In this document: piece after piece, positions 27,068 to 36,668 of the stretch | Numbering within the stretch: position 1 is the first letter of the stretch | Layout of the letters: each line of letters opens with the position of its first letter | Source of the DNA: Candidatus Desulfofervidaceae bacterium | GTDB lineage: Bacteria; Desulfobacterota; Desulfofervidia; Desulfofervidales; Desulfofervidaceae | NCBI GenBank assembly: GCA_027038965.1 | Contig: JALWFG010000021.1 | Span: 62,001 to 126,000, forward strand | DNA length: 64,000 nucleotides | Direction of reading: 5' to 3' | Position numbers and translations under genes: made by a program | The notes under the pieces: model-generated | The model's database searches: none | Told to the model about the DNA's origin: nothing | What the model saw: the letters and a program-made list of their open reading frames with translations, nothing else

Positions 27068-29341
27068 ATGACAAGAAGGCAATTTATTAAAGTTCTTTTG
27101 AAGGTAGCTGCTACAAGTGGGGTATACCCAGTTTTATCCTATGCCACGGCCTTAAACATTGCCAGAAAGGACATTGAGGGAAGTCAGGCTTACATCAGTG
27201 GCTGCATGTGGTGTCAGGCAGGTTGTTCTATGCTGATTTATGTTAAAGATGGCAACATAGTACATCTAACAGGTAATCCAAATGATCCGGTTACTAAAGG
27301 GCGTATTTGTGTAAAACCATTCGGCAGTCTGGAAATACTCAGTTCGGCCAACCGTTTGAAGTATCCATTGAAGCGAATAGGAAACCGACTTATCAAAATT
27401 GGTTGGAAAGAGGCCTTGGATGAAATTGCCTTTAAGCTAAAACAGATAAGAGATAGATACGGTCCTGAATCCTTGGGTATATGGGCCTCAGGCAGAAGTG
27501 CTTTTGATGGAAGGCTCTTAAACAAGGCCTTTGCTAGACTTTATGGCACTTCTAACTATGCCAAAACAGGACCGTTTTGCAATTGTTCAGGTAAACCAGC
27601 CGGTATCTCCACCGTAGGAAGCAGACATACTCCGTGGATTTATGAAGACGGCGATTTCTACGGAGCCGATTTATATATCTTCGCAGGGAGCAATATGGCG
27701 GCCACTAGACCGACGATTTTTAAAAATTTACTTCAAGAAAAGAGAAAACGGGGTTGTAGGTTTGTTTGCCTAGATCCCAGACGCTCTCAGACGGCTCAGG
27801 TAAGTGACTGGTGGCTTCCTATCCGCCCAGGTACGGATATGGCCCTGGCATTAGGCATGATTCATTATATTATTAGTCAAGGATGGGAGGATAAAAAATT
27901 TATTGAGCGAAAAACAGAAGGCTTTGAAGAATTTAAGAGGGAACTATTTGTCCATAACTACAGCATTGAGTGGGCAGCCAAGATAACAGGCCTTTCCCAA
28001 GAAGACATCGCCACACTGGCCAAGCTTTATGTTCAAACCCCTAAGGCCATTATTATAGGTAATGCTGGACTGAGTCATCATACCAATGCCGTGCAAACGC
28101 ACAGATGTTTTTATTTCCTGGCCGCAATCACTGGCCATTTTGGAAGACCAGCTACAGGATACGGCTGTTTGAACAATGGAGGACATAAAATCGGGGCTAT
28201 TCCGCTATCTAAAAAAAGGCTTCCTCAATTAAAACCTTCCTTAGGGCCAAATCCAGTAAAGTGGCTTCTATCTTTAGAAGATAAAAAGGCTCCCTATAGA
28301 CTCCGAGCCCTTATTGCTACGGGAAGCCCTTTAACTCAGTGGCCTGAACAGAAAAGAATAAGAAGGCTAATTAGCAAATTGGATTTAAGCGTGTGGAATG
28401 GGCTTGTACCCAGTGTTAACGTGCGTTTCTTCAAATATATTTTGCCAGCGGCAACCTGGATAGAAGCAGGTGGAATTGCTCCGGTATCTGACGATAGTCG
28501 TTTTGTATTTGTGCCTAAGCTAGTAGAGCCTCCTCAAGAGGCCAGGCCCGACCGCTGGTGGTGGATAGAATTGGGAAAAAGAATGGGTTGGGAGGATGTT
28601 TTTAGAGACGAGTTGAAGGATTATAAAACACTTATTGATTTTGCCTGTGGTAGGTTTGGATTTGGAGTAAAGGACTTTTTATCCCAACCCAAAACCCATG
28701 CCCTGAGGGCTCCTAAGGGTAGAAGGTATCTTTTTGAAGGTGGTCGTTTTTTGACCAAAAGTGGGAAATTTCAATTTGTTGACAAGGCACAAAGATTTGA
28801 ACAATATGGTCTTTCCTCCTTTCCTGAATTTTATCTTGATCCCGATTTGGCCCAAAAAGGTCAGCCTACGATTGTTTACAAAAAAAACTTGATTAGATCC
28901 CCTTTTCACAAAGGCAAGTGCTATGTGCCAATTGTGGAAATCTCAAAGCAGAAAAATTTTTCTGGTGATTACCCTCTAACACTTATTAGCGGCCGGCCAT
29001 CGGTAGCCATCATGGGTGACGCCGCTCACTGGTCAAGGAAGTTGATTCAAATGGCACCTGACCAAATATGTCTTATTCACCCTGAAACAGCCCAAAAATA
29101 TGGTATCTCAAATAAACAGAAGGTGAAGGTTATCTCTGCTTACGGACAAACTGTTTGTTTGGCAGTAGTTTCTCAGAACATAAGAAAGGAAACGGTCTTT
29201 GTGCCGTATTCTTATGGCGAAAAAAATCCCTGGAGGCCGTGGAAGTCCATAAACTTTGTTACTTCGGCCAACGCCCTTGATCCCATTGCTGGACAAGTGG
29301 CCTTTAATGGCATTAGAGTGAAAATAGAAAGGGGAGAGTAG
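27068..29341 (+). CDS. Twin-arginine molybdopterin oxidoreductase catalytic subunit (PhsA/PsrA-like)
   Basis: This 757-residue periplasmic MopB enzyme begins with a Tat signal, TRRQFIKVLLK, after a GGGGGAG ribosome site 4-5 bases from ATG 27068; the frame is open 15 codons further up. A [4Fe-4S] cluster is bound by C46, C49, C53 and C81. The likely molybdenum ligand is a Cys in KTGPFCNCSGKPAG (C171 or C173), as in thiosulfate/polysulfide reductases and formate dehydrogenases. The C-terminal molydopterin dinucleotide domain shows TLISGRPSVA and GQVAFNGIRVK. Unusually, no ferredoxin-like or NrfD membrane subunit is adjacent. Substrate cannot be read; sulfur-compound reduction is a guess. Confidence 0.85.
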   Translation: MTRRQFIKVLLKVAATSGVYPVLSYATALNIARKDIEGSQAYISGCMWCQAGCSMLIYVKDGNIVHLTGNPNDPVTKGRICVKPFGSLEILSSANRLKYPLKRIGNRLIKIGWKEALDEIAFKLKQIRDRYGPESLGIWASGRSAFDGRLLNKAFARLYGTSNYAKTGPFCNCSGKPAGISTVGSRHTPWIYEDGDFYGADLYIFAGSNMAATRPTIFKNLLQEKRKRGCRFVCLDPRRSQTAQVSDWWLPIRPGTDMALALGMIHYIISQGWEDKKFIERKTEGFEEFKRELFVHNYSIEWAAKITGLSQEDIATLAKLYVQTPKAIIIGNAGLSHHTNAVQTHRCFYFLAAITGHFGRPATGYGCLNNGGHKIGAIPLSKKRLPQLKPSLGPNPVKWLLSLEDKKAPYRLRALIATGSPLTQWPEQKRIRRLISKLDLSVWNGLVPSVNVRFFKYILPAATWIEAGGIAPVSDDSRFVFVPKLVEPPQEARPDRWWWIELGKRMGWEDVFRDELKDYKTLIDFACGRFGFGVKDFLSQPKTHALRAPKGRRYLFEGGRFLTKSGKFQFVDKAQRFEQYGLSSFPEFYLDPDLAQKGQPTIVYKKNLIRSPFHKGKCYVPIVEISKQKNFSGDYPLTLISGRPSVAIMGDAAHWSRKLIQMAPDQICLIHPETAQKYGISNKQKVKVISAYGQTVCLAVVSQNIRKETVFVPYSYGEKNPWRPWKSINFVTSANALDPIAGQVAFNGIRVKIERGE

Positions 29342-29418
29342 CCCTAACTAACCAACCACATCTTATGCATCTTAACTTAACTTGATGGTGAATAGTGGCT
29401 AGGATAGGGGGTAATCAA

Positions 29419-30333
29419 ATGAAAAGGTTGACGTTAAAGGAAATTATAATTGGAGTTTTATTTATCATTGGGATTTCAACCCCTGTCCAGGCCCAAAATC
29501 AAAGGTTTTTGATCACTTACCAAATAGAGTTTCACTCATTAATTCCCAAAGATATCTTTTTACCTTTTCCCTTACAGTTGCCAGAACAACAAGTTTTGGA
29601 CTATACTGTTTACCCCTCAAACCTTAGGGCTGAACTTTTTTATGATACACAATTCGGCAATCCCATTGTGCATATCTTAAATACGAATTCAAAGGTTGTA
29701 AAAGTAAGTTATTTAGTTGAAAGAAAGGATTTGCATATAAGATTTAGGTCTGTAAAACCCTATAAAGCTTACCCATTCAAACAATATTTCGTTATTAAAC
29801 CAACACCTGCTATCAAAAAAATGGCTCAAACATCAGTTAAAGGGATTAAATCCCCACTTCAAAGGGTAAAAAAACTTTATAACTTGGTAATTAATTTTAT
29901 GAGATATAACAAACACCATCTTGGGGCTGGAAAGGGAGACCTAAATTATATCCTCCACTTCCATCAGGGTAACTGTATTGATTATCACAGTCTTTTCATG
30001 GCCTTGTGTGGCAGTATCGGAATTCCAACAATGTTTGAAATTGGCTTGGTAGTCCCTCAGGGACAATCGGGCTATATTAAAGGCTACCACAGTTGGGTAA
30101 AGGTCTTTCTGCCTGAATGCGGCTTTATACCAGTAGACATTTCTGAGGCCGATAAACATCCAAGGCTTAAAAGTTACTTTTTTGGGAACCTGCCCTCAAA
30201 TAGAATTACCATGAGCAGAGGAAGATTCTTGGAGATTACTCCTGATTTAAAACATATAAACTTTTTTATAAAACCTATAACTTTGCCAAGGTCTAAAATC
30301 AGGCTCAAGATTTCATTTCGGAAAACACCTTAA
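29419..30333 (+). CDS. Exported transglutaminase-like protein
   Basis: This 304-residue protein has a signal peptide (MKRLTLKEIIIGVLFIIGIS, cleavage near AQNQ). The catalytic triad pattern of the transglutaminase-like superfamily is visible: Cys in HQGNCIDYHSLFMALCG, His in GYHSWVKVF and Asp in FIPVDISEADKH. An upstream GTG at 29395 also opens the frame, but ATG 29419 has a GGGGGT ribosome site and gives the signal peptide. Likely a periplasmic cysteine protease or peptide-crosslinking enzyme. It follows the MopB gene after about 77 bases on the same strand; whether they work together is unknown. Confidence 0.8.
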   Translation: MKRLTLKEIIIGVLFIIGISTPVQAQNQRFLITYQIEFHSLIPKDIFLPFPLQLPEQQVLDYTVYPSNLRAELFYDTQFGNPIVHILNTNSKVVKVSYLVERKDLHIRFRSVKPYKAYPFKQYFVIKPTPAIKKMAQTSVKGIKSPLQRVKKLYNLVINFMRYNKHHLGAGKGDLNYILHFHQGNCIDYHSLFMALCGSIGIPTMFEIGLVVPQGQSGYIKGYHSWVKVFLPECGFIPVDISEADKHPRLKSYFFGNLPSNRITMSRGRFLEITPDLKHINFFIKPITLPRSKIRLKISFRKTP

Positions 30334-30490
30334 CTATTTTTTTATCTCTTTGCAAGCTTTTTTGACTTGTTTAAAACAGCTCGCTATATTTCATCTTAAC
30401 CCCTCTGGTATGAAGAAACAATCGGGTGTTCAAAACTCGTTATAAATAAACTTAGAAGAAGTTATTTCATATGTTGGTCCCTTGTATACC

Positions 30491-30865
30491 TTAAAAAAAC
30501 ACCTTGTGGGCCTGGGGCAACCAGATAATAAAATGGCATCTACTAATAGGTTCACTCGGGTCTTTTATGTTATTATCGTTTTCATCTCTCCAAAAACGCA
30601 CATCAATATAAAAGTAATCCTTGGTCCTGACTAAATCTTTGGGAATATTTACCTTAATACTATATCTACCTCTAGAAGAAACAGAACTTGTTTTTAGCGG
30701 GATATGAGAACGCCCGCTTTCAAAAAGAGACACCTTGTTATAAATAGGTCTGATTTTCCCAACTATGATTAGACTAGAAAAGGGAAGGGATTGAGCAAAT
30801 CCTACTTGCCTGCCAAATATGATGGCAATTACTCCAAGAAATATAAGTTTTGTGCCTTTTTTCAT
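30491..30865 (-). CDS. Small exported hypothetical protein
   Basis: This protein has about 124 residues from ATG 30865 (MKKGTKLIFLGVIAIIFG), a probable signal peptide with cleavage after VGFAQ. The frame is open to 30904, but that would overlap lon. The mature part looks beta-rich (GRYSIKVNIPKD, FYIDVRFWRDENDNNIKDPSEP), and the last stretch resembles a short Ca-binding-like DxDxN loop. I do not recognise the family. It lies 22 bases downstream of lon on the same strand, so co-transcription is likely. Confidence 0.55.
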   Translation of the reverse strand: MKKGTKLIFLGVIAIIFGRQVGFAQSLPFSSLIIVGKIRPIYNKVSLFESGRSHIPLKTSSVSSRGRYSIKVNIPKDLVRTKDYFYIDVRFWRDENDNNIKDPSEPISRCHFIIWLPQAHKVFF

Positions 30866-30887
30866 CTTCTTATCTACCTGCTTTTTT

Positions 30888-33242
30888 TTACAGATTACTG
30901 CCAACTTTAAGGGCCTCTTTTATGACCTGGTCCATATTTCTAACGAATTTAAACCTTAATTTCCTTTTGGCAGAAACAGGCACCTCTGTCAAGTCTTCCT
31001 TATTTCTTTCAGGCAAGATAACACACTTCACCTTCGCCCTAGCAGCCGCAAGAATTTTTTCCTTTATTCCTCCAACCGGCAATATCCTTCCCCTTAAGGT
31101 AATTTCCCCTGTCATAGCAATTTCTTTATCCACAGGTTGGTTAATCAGGGCAGAAATCAAGGCCGTAGCCATAGTAATGCCTGCTGAAGGTCCATCTTTA
31201 GGAACTGCCCCTTCAGGCACATGAATATGAACGTCTATTTTTTCATAAAAGTCCTCTTTCAAATTGAGTACCTTGGCCCGTGAGCGAACATAACTTAAAG
31301 CTGCCTTGGCTGACTCCTGCATAATATCTCCCATCTGGCCTGTCAGAACAAGGTTGCCTTTGCCCTTCATAACGATGGCCTCTACCCTCAAAATTTCACC
31401 TCCGTAAGGTGTCCAGGCCAATCCGGTAGCCACTCCTACTTCACTTTCTTCAACCTCCATTTCAGGCCGATACTTAGGTAATCCCAAGTAAGTCCTCAAT
31501 TTTTGAGGAGTAATCTTAAAAGGACCTTTTTGTCCCTCAGCAATCTTTCGGGCCACTTTTCTACACAATGAACCAATTTCCCTTTCCAAATTTCTCACCC
31601 CTGCTTCTTGGGTATAATGACTAATAATCCTCTTTACTGTAGCGGCAGGAATGGAAATATTATCAGGACTAAGTCCGTGTTCTTTAATCTGACGTGGGAT
31701 GAGATACTTTAAGGCAATTTGAAGCTTTTCTTCTTCAGTATAGCCAGGGATTTCAATAATTTCCATTCTATCCTTTAAGGCAGAGGGAATGGTATCTGTT
31801 ACATTGGCCGTAGTGATAAACATTACCTTGGAAAGGTCAAAGGGAACATTAAGATAATGGTCACTAAAGCCTGTATTTTGTTCTGGGTCCAAAACCTCCA
31901 ACAAGGCCGAAGCAGGGTCTCCCCTAAAATCCGCCCCAATTTTATCAATTTCATCCAACATAAATACTGGATTATTGGTATTGGCCTGCTTAAGGCCTTG
32001 GATAATCCTTCCTGGAAGGGCACCGATATAAGTGCGTCTGTGCCCTCTAATTTCCGCTTCATCCCTAATACCTCCTAGAGAAATACGCACAAATTTTCTT
32101 CCTAAGGCCCTGGCAATAGATTTTCCCAACGAGGTCTTTCCTACTCCTGGAGGACCTACAAAACACAAAATGGGCCCCTTGGCCTTGGGATTAAGCTTTC
32201 TCACACTGAGGTATTCTAAAATCCGTTCTTTTACCTTTTCTAAATCGTAATGGTCTTCATCAAGAATCATCTTAGCCGTTTTTATATCCATCTTGTCCCT
32301 AGTGCTCTTACGCCAGGGTAGGGAAACCAACCAATCTAAATAGGTGCGGATAACATTGGCATCCGCAGAATCAGGATGCATCATTTCTAGTCGATCAAGT
32401 TGCTTAAGGGCTTCTTCTTTAACCGCCTTAGGCATCCGTGCTTTTTCAATCTTTTCTTGTAATTCTTCTATTTCTTCATCAAACTCGTCAAACTCCCCTA
32501 ACTCTCGTTTGATGGCCTTAAGCTGCTCTCTTAGAAAATACTCTCTTTGAACCTTGTCTATCTCCTCCCTAGCCTCGGATTGAATCTTGGCCTGAACCGT
32601 AGACACTTGAAGTTCCTTTCTTAAAAGGTCATTTACCTTCCGAAGCCTTTCAATAGGATCAAGAGTCTCTAAAATCTCTTGGGCCTCCGAAACCTTAAAT
32701 CGTAAATTAGAAGCAATGATATCTGCTAGTTGGCCTGGGTCCTCTATGCTAGTTAAAATGGCAATAATATCATCGTAATCAAGTCCCTTAAGAGATAATA
32801 TTTTTTCGCTTTGCTCCCTAACATTGCGAACCAGAGCCTCTATTTCAACCGTGATTTCAGGCACTGGTCTATCTTCCAACACCTTTACTTGGGCCTGAAG
32901 GAAACTCTCATTTCGAACATACTTTTCTACTTTTGCCTTGGTTATCCCCTGGACTAGCAATTTAAGTCTTCCATCGGGAAGTCGCAGTTGGCGCATGATT
33001 AAACAAACGGTACCCACAGTATACAAATCCTCATAAGTAAGTTCCTCCAAAGAAGGATCCCTTTGGGTCACCATTAAAACCAGTTTGTCTCCTTTCAGGG
33101 CCTCATCAACGGCCTTTAAAGAAATTTCCCTTCCTACAAAAATCGGCAAAATCATAGAAGGAAACACCACCAAGTCTTTAACCGGCAATACTGGAACAGC
33201 CTCAGGAATAGTTATTTCTTTCTCTTCTAAAAAATTGTCCAT
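30888..33242 (-). CDS. lon: ATP-dependent protease Lon
   Basis: This 784-residue AAA+ serine protease has an N-terminal substrate domain ([20 protein letters not shown]), a coiled-coil middle, Walker [10 protein letters not shown], Walker [10 protein letters not shown], and the Ser-Lys dyad in [10 protein letters not shown] and [10 protein letters not shown]. Length is normal. AAGGAG is best spaced for ATG 33242; a GTG one codon earlier is possible. It degrades misfolded and regulatory proteins in the cytoplasm. It is divergent from the folate cyclo-ligase gene across 52 bases, which include a short GCTAA/TTAGC palindrome. Confidence 0.97.
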   Translation of the reverse strand: MDNFLEEKEITIPEAVPVLPVKDLVVFPSMILPIFVGREISLKAVDEALKGDKLVLMVTQRDPSLEELTYEDLYTVGTVCLIMRQLRLPDGRLKLLVQGITKAKVEKYVRNESFLQAQVKVLEDRPVPEITVEIEALVRNVREQSEKILSLKGLDYDDIIAILTSIEDPGQLADIIASNLRFKVSEAQEILETLDPIERLRKVNDLLRKELQVSTVQAKIQSEAREEIDKVQREYFLREQLKAIKRELGEFDEFDEEIEELQEKIEKARMPKAVKEEALKQLDRLEMMHPDSADANVIRTYLDWLVSLPWRKSTRDKMDIKTAKMILDEDHYDLEKVKERILEYLSVRKLNPKAKGPILCFVGPPGVGKTSLGKSIARALGRKFVRISLGGIRDEAEIRGHRRTYIGALPGRIIQGLKQANTNNPVFMLDEIDKIGADFRGDPASALLEVLDPEQNTGFSDHYLNVPFDLSKVMFITTANVTDTIPSALKDRMEIIEIPGYTEEEKLQIALKYLIPRQIKEHGLSPDNISIPAATVKRIISHYTQEAGVRNLEREIGSLCRKVARKIAEGQKGPFKITPQKLRTYLGLPKYRPEMEVEESEVGVATGLAWTPYGGEILRVEAIVMKGKGNLVLTGQMGDIMQESAKAALSYVRSRAKVLNLKEDFYEKIDVHIHVPEGAVPKDGPSAGITMATALISALINQPVDKEIAMTGEITLRGRILPVGGIKEKILAAARAKVKCVILPERNKEDLTEVPVSAKRKLRFKFVRNMDQVIKEALKVGSNL

Positions 33243-33294
33243 CACTGCTCCTTTCTCGTTGATTTTTTATTAATTCTTTGCTAATATTTTTAGC

Positions 33295-33888
33295 ATGCTT
33301 GCCAAAAAAAAAGAAGAGTATCGAGAATACTATCTTAACATTAGAAAGGGCCTTAGCCTAGATGAAGTTAAAGAAAAAAGTAAAACTATCTGCGGTATTG
33401 TCCATTCCTTTCCTATTTGGGAAAGGGCTCAAACAGTAATGCTTTACGCTCCTACCCAAAATGAAGTAGATGTAACCAGCCTTATCAAGGCCGCCCTAGA
33501 AGAGGGAAAAAACCTGCTGTTGCCTCGGGTAGAACACAAAATTGATATTGTCCCTTATAAAATTAGAAACTTTCCTGAAGACCTTGCTCCAGGTTTTGCA
33601 AGCATTTTAGAACCTATTCCTGGGAAAACGATTCCGTGGGAAGGAGAAATTAACATTATCGTAGTCCCTGGGGTTGTATTTGATATCCGGGGAGGAAGGA
33701 TTGGGTATGGGTTAGGGTGTTATGACAGATTTTTAAAAAAACATCCTAAGGCAATCAAAATTGGATTAACCTTTGAAAGATGTCTCACCTATGCCCTTCC
33801 ATTGGAATCAGAAGATGAGATGCTGGATATTGTCATTACTGAAGAACACACCTTTAAAACTGAGAAGGGGAAACATCTCTACATCTAA
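33295..33888 (+). CDS. 5-formyltetrahydrofolate cyclo-ligase
   Basis: This 197-residue enzyme makes 5,10-methenyl-THF from 5-formyl-THF with ATP. The N-terminal basic residues (KKKEEYREYYLNIRKGLS), LYAPTQNEVDV, LPRVE and the signature DIRGGRIGYGLGCYDRFL are all present. In some proteobacteria a 6S RNA gene accompanies this gene, but I could not recognise one in the flanks. It converges with the histidine kinase gene, separated by a long inverted repeat. Confidence 0.9.
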   Translation: MLAKKKEEYREYYLNIRKGLSLDEVKEKSKTICGIVHSFPIWERAQTVMLYAPTQNEVDVTSLIKAALEEGKNLLLPRVEHKIDIVPYKIRNFPEDLAPGFASILEPIPGKTIPWEGEINIIVVPGVVFDIRGGRIGYGLGCYDRFLKKHPKAIKIGLTFERCLTYALPLESEDEMLDIVITEEHTFKTEKGKHLYI

Positions 33889-33983
33889 AACATGTTTTGT
33901 TTCAGCAGGAATTATAAAAAATCCAAAGTATTACATTCAGCCTTTCACATTTGGCTTCCTTTTAATCCTAAAACAATTTTTCT

Positions 33984-34046
33984 AGTTGACCAATTGGGCT
34001 ACTCGGTCAATTTAACTGAAACAAATCAAAGTAATTGGTCTACTAA
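33984..34046. terminator. Inverted repeat between convergent genes
   Basis: TAGTTGACCAATT (33984-33996) faces AATTGGTCTACTA (34034-34046), complementary at 12 of 13 positions. Both are flanked by T and A runs that extend the stem with one bulge. A smaller TTGACC/GGTCAA pair lies in the loop. Its position between convergent stops suggests a bidirectional terminator, but the loop is long and other roles are possible. Confidence 0.45.
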
Positions 34047-34055
34047 AAACGTTTT

Positions 34056-36380
34056 TCAAGATCTTGAACCTCCCAACACCTCTTTAACAATCTTAAGAAG
34101 TTCTATAGGAACATATGGTTTGGGAAGGAAGGGAAAATGCTTCTTTTGAATCTCCTGCCAACGGGTTCTCTCATCTGCATAACCACTGCTTAAAAGCACC
34201 CTTAAATTGGGTTTTAAGACAACAAGTTGCTTAATTAATTCAATTCCACTTCCATCTGGGAGAACAATGTCTGTAAAAACAAGGTCAAAATCGTAATTAT
34301 GTCTTTTAAAAACCTCTAAGGCTTCTTTAAATGTGCTGGCTTCTTGAACCTCATATCCATATTCTTTTAAGGTATCTCTAGCTAATTCTCTCACTACCCT
34401 TTCATCTTCAACTATAAGGATTTTCTCCCCATTTCCTTTAAATATGTCTAATGGCCTTTCTGAAACTTCCTCTTCTGGTAATGATTCTTCTGAAGAGGTT
34501 ATTTTGAAATATATCTTAAAAACAGTGCCCTTTTGGGGTTCACTATAAACATTTATCCACCCGCCCTGTTGCTTCACAATGCCATAAACAACAGAGAGGC
34601 CAAGCCCTGTACCCTTCCCAAGCTCTTTGGTGGTAAAAAAAGGTTCAAATATATGTTTCATTGTCTCCTCATCCATGCCACATCCACTATCTTCAACTGA
34701 CAGAACAACAAAATGTCCAGGATAGGCATAGCTAAATCGCTGACAATAGCTTTTATCTATAAATACATTTTCGGTTTTAATAATGATTTTTCCTCGTTTT
34801 CGGGCAGTACTTTCTATTGCATCCTTAGCATTGATCACCAAATTCATAATGATCTGCTGAATCTGTCCTGGATCGGCCTTTATAGGTCGCACAACAGGCT
34901 CAAGTTGAGTTATCAATTCGATGTTTTCTCCTATGGTATGTCTAAGCATTTTCTCCATTTGGGCCACAATAGAATTTAGATTTAAGACTGTTGGATTTAC
35001 CATCTGTTTTCTTCCAAAAGCCAACAATTGTTGAGTAAGATAAGCTGCTTGCTCGGCTGATTTTATAATTTCTTTGGCATAAGAATGCAAAGGATGCTGA
35101 TGGGAAAGCTTTAGGCTCAATAACTGGGCATATCCCATAATCCCGGTTAAGAGATTGTTAAAATCATGGGCCACTCCGCTAGCCAATCTACCAATAGCCT
35201 CTAATTTCTGCATTTGAAGGATTTGTTGTTGAAGCTTTTGTTTTTCTACCTGATCTTGTTTCCATTTTGTAATATCTGTAGCAATATGGATAAACTTTTT
35301 GATCTCTCCATTTTCCTCAATTACAGGGGTAGAAGAAACAATAAAAATCTTACCTAAGGCCTCCATTTTCATTTCTGATGTTTCAAATGAACCAGATTTA
35401 AGGCTCTTTTCTAAAGGACAGTTTGAAGGAACCTTGTTATTAAGGTGGAAAATTTCATAGCATTTCCTTCCCCTGAGCTCGTCTGCAGACTTTCCAAGCA
35501 TTCTTTGAGTAGCGATATTTGCCTCTAAAATAGTATGGTCTGGCCCCAAAATCATAGTAGGATGTCCAATGCTGTTGAATATCAGTTCCCATTCTCTCTG
35601 AGCATTTCTCAAGGCCTTTTCGGCCCTTATTCTCTCGCTTATATCAATCACACTAGTAATTATGGCAGGTTCTCCGCAATAATCAATCCGCCGTCCAAAG
35701 ACCTCACAATAAACCACTGTCCTATCCTTGCGAACGACCCTAAAGGTGTAATGTGCCTTTTGAATTTCCCCTCTTAACCTTTTTTCAATCATTCTGGTCG
35801 CTAGGGGCAAGTCCTCGGGGTAAATAAAATCCAAGGGGCTAAATTTATCCAAAATAATTTCTCTTGGATAACCAATAAGCTCAGCCAAGGCGGGATTTAC
35901 ATAATAAAATTTGTCTTTATCAAAAATACATATCCCTACTAATGATTGCTCTACAAAGGCCTCAAAAAGGTTTTGTTTGGCAGATTCTTCAGAACATTTC
36001 CTTAATCTAGAAAGCATCTTTAGCTTAGCACTTAACTCTGTTTTGCCTAACGGTAATCGCAAGACATCATCATATCCTGCCTCAAGCCAAGGCTCAGATT
36101 TATCCTCTGGGTCTAAAATCACCAAAATAGGGGAGTGAGCGTTTTTTAAAGTCCTTTTTAAGGATCCAATTTCATCATTTAACAATTGGGCCGATTTTTT
36201 ATCTATAAGGATGACAGTGGCTTTACAAAAGACCTCTTTTTTTAAGATTTCATCGTATTTATGGGGACTAAAGGTTAAAAAATTATAATTTAGATCTGTT
36301 AGAATCTGGGAGAAAAGGGCGATTTTTGAGGATTCAGTAAAAATAAGGGCTACAAACTCCGAAATTGCGGTTAAATTCAT
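34056..36380 (-). CDS. Hybrid sensor histidine kinase (PAS-PAS-HisKA-HATPase-receiver)
   Basis: This 774-residue cytoplasmic protein has no membrane segments. Residues 1-125 look like a degenerate receiver. Two PAS domains follow (FYYVNPALAELIGYPREI; ILEANIATQRMLGKSADEL). HisKA has the phospho-His in LASGVAHDFNNLLTGI, as in NtrB-like kinases. The ATPase part shows NLVINAKDAIE, DSGCGMDEE and GTGLGLSVVYGIVKQQGG. A C-terminal receiver (ILIVEDERVV, the phosphorylated Asp in VFTDIVLPDGSG, and FLPKPY) completes it. Signal and partner regulator are unknown; no response regulator with output domain is adjacent. Confidence 0.93.
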   Translation of the reverse strand: MNLTAISEFVALIFTESSKIALFSQILTDLNYNFLTFSPHKYDEILKKEVFCKATVILIDKKSAQLLNDEIGSLKRTLKNAHSPILVILDPEDKSEPWLEAGYDDVLRLPLGKTELSAKLKMLSRLRKCSEESAKQNLFEAFVEQSLVGICIFDKDKFYYVNPALAELIGYPREIILDKFSPLDFIYPEDLPLATRMIEKRLRGEIQKAHYTFRVVRKDRTVVYCEVFGRRIDYCGEPAIITSVIDISERIRAEKALRNAQREWELIFNSIGHPTMILGPDHTILEANIATQRMLGKSADELRGRKCYEIFHLNNKVPSNCPLEKSLKSGSFETSEMKMEALGKIFIVSSTPVIEENGEIKKFIHIATDITKWKQDQVEKQKLQQQILQMQKLEAIGRLASGVAHDFNNLLTGIMGYAQLLSLKLSHQHPLHSYAKEIIKSAEQAAYLTQQLLAFGRKQMVNPTVLNLNSIVAQMEKMLRHTIGENIELITQLEPVVRPIKADPGQIQQIIMNLVINAKDAIESTARKRGKIIIKTENVFIDKSYCQRFSYAYPGHFVVLSVEDSGCGMDEETMKHIFEPFFTTKELGKGTGLGLSVVYGIVKQQGGWINVYSEPQKGTVFKIYFKITSSEESLPEEEVSERPLDIFKGNGEKILIVEDERVVRELARDTLKEYGYEVQEASTFKEALEVFKRHNYDFDLVFTDIVLPDGSGIELIKQLVVLKPNLRVLLSSGYADERTRWQEIQKKHFPFLPKPYVPIELLKIVKEVLGGSRS

Positions 36381-36506
36381 TTCTTCTCTTATATTAAAAC
36401 CTGCCCACTATTGTTAGTTTTATATACCACGGCCAATAATAAAAATCAAATTTTAATTAATAAATGAGACTAAGGTTTAACATTAAGCTAAGAAAAAGAA
36501 GGATAT

Positions 36507-36532
36507 CTCTCAATTGTTCTTGAGAGTTTTTT
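36507..36532. terminator. Perfect hairpin with T-run in 288-base gap
   Basis: CTCTCAA (36507-36513) and TTGAGAG (36520-36526) form a 7-bp perfect stem with a 6-base loop, followed on the plus strand by six T. Both flanking genes are on the minus strand, where the hairpin is followed only by a looser T-rich stretch. It may end the CNNM operon transcript inefficiently or stop antisense transcription. The remainder of 36381-36668 shows nothing else. Confidence 0.45.
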
Positions 36533-36668
36533 AACAGCCTTTAGTAGGAGTTTTAAATTATGGAAATAAAACTGTGATACAGAAAAAATATAATCAATTG
36601 TCCTCTTTAAATAAAAAATCCTACACGCAAAAATCCATAACTAGCTCACTTAATACCTAAAACCTCAC

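Noticed and set aside
33270-33294. CIRCE-like element before lon
   Set aside because: Only a 5-bp GCTAA/TTAGC palindrome is present, without the consensus nine-base arms.
33889-34055. 6S RNA gene next to the folate cyclo-ligase
   Set aside because: No long self-complementary rod with a central bubble is recognisable.
33892-34149. Plus-strand ORF after the folate cyclo-ligase
   Set aside because: It overlaps the histidine kinase 3' end and the inverted repeat, has no ribosome site and shows no protein features.
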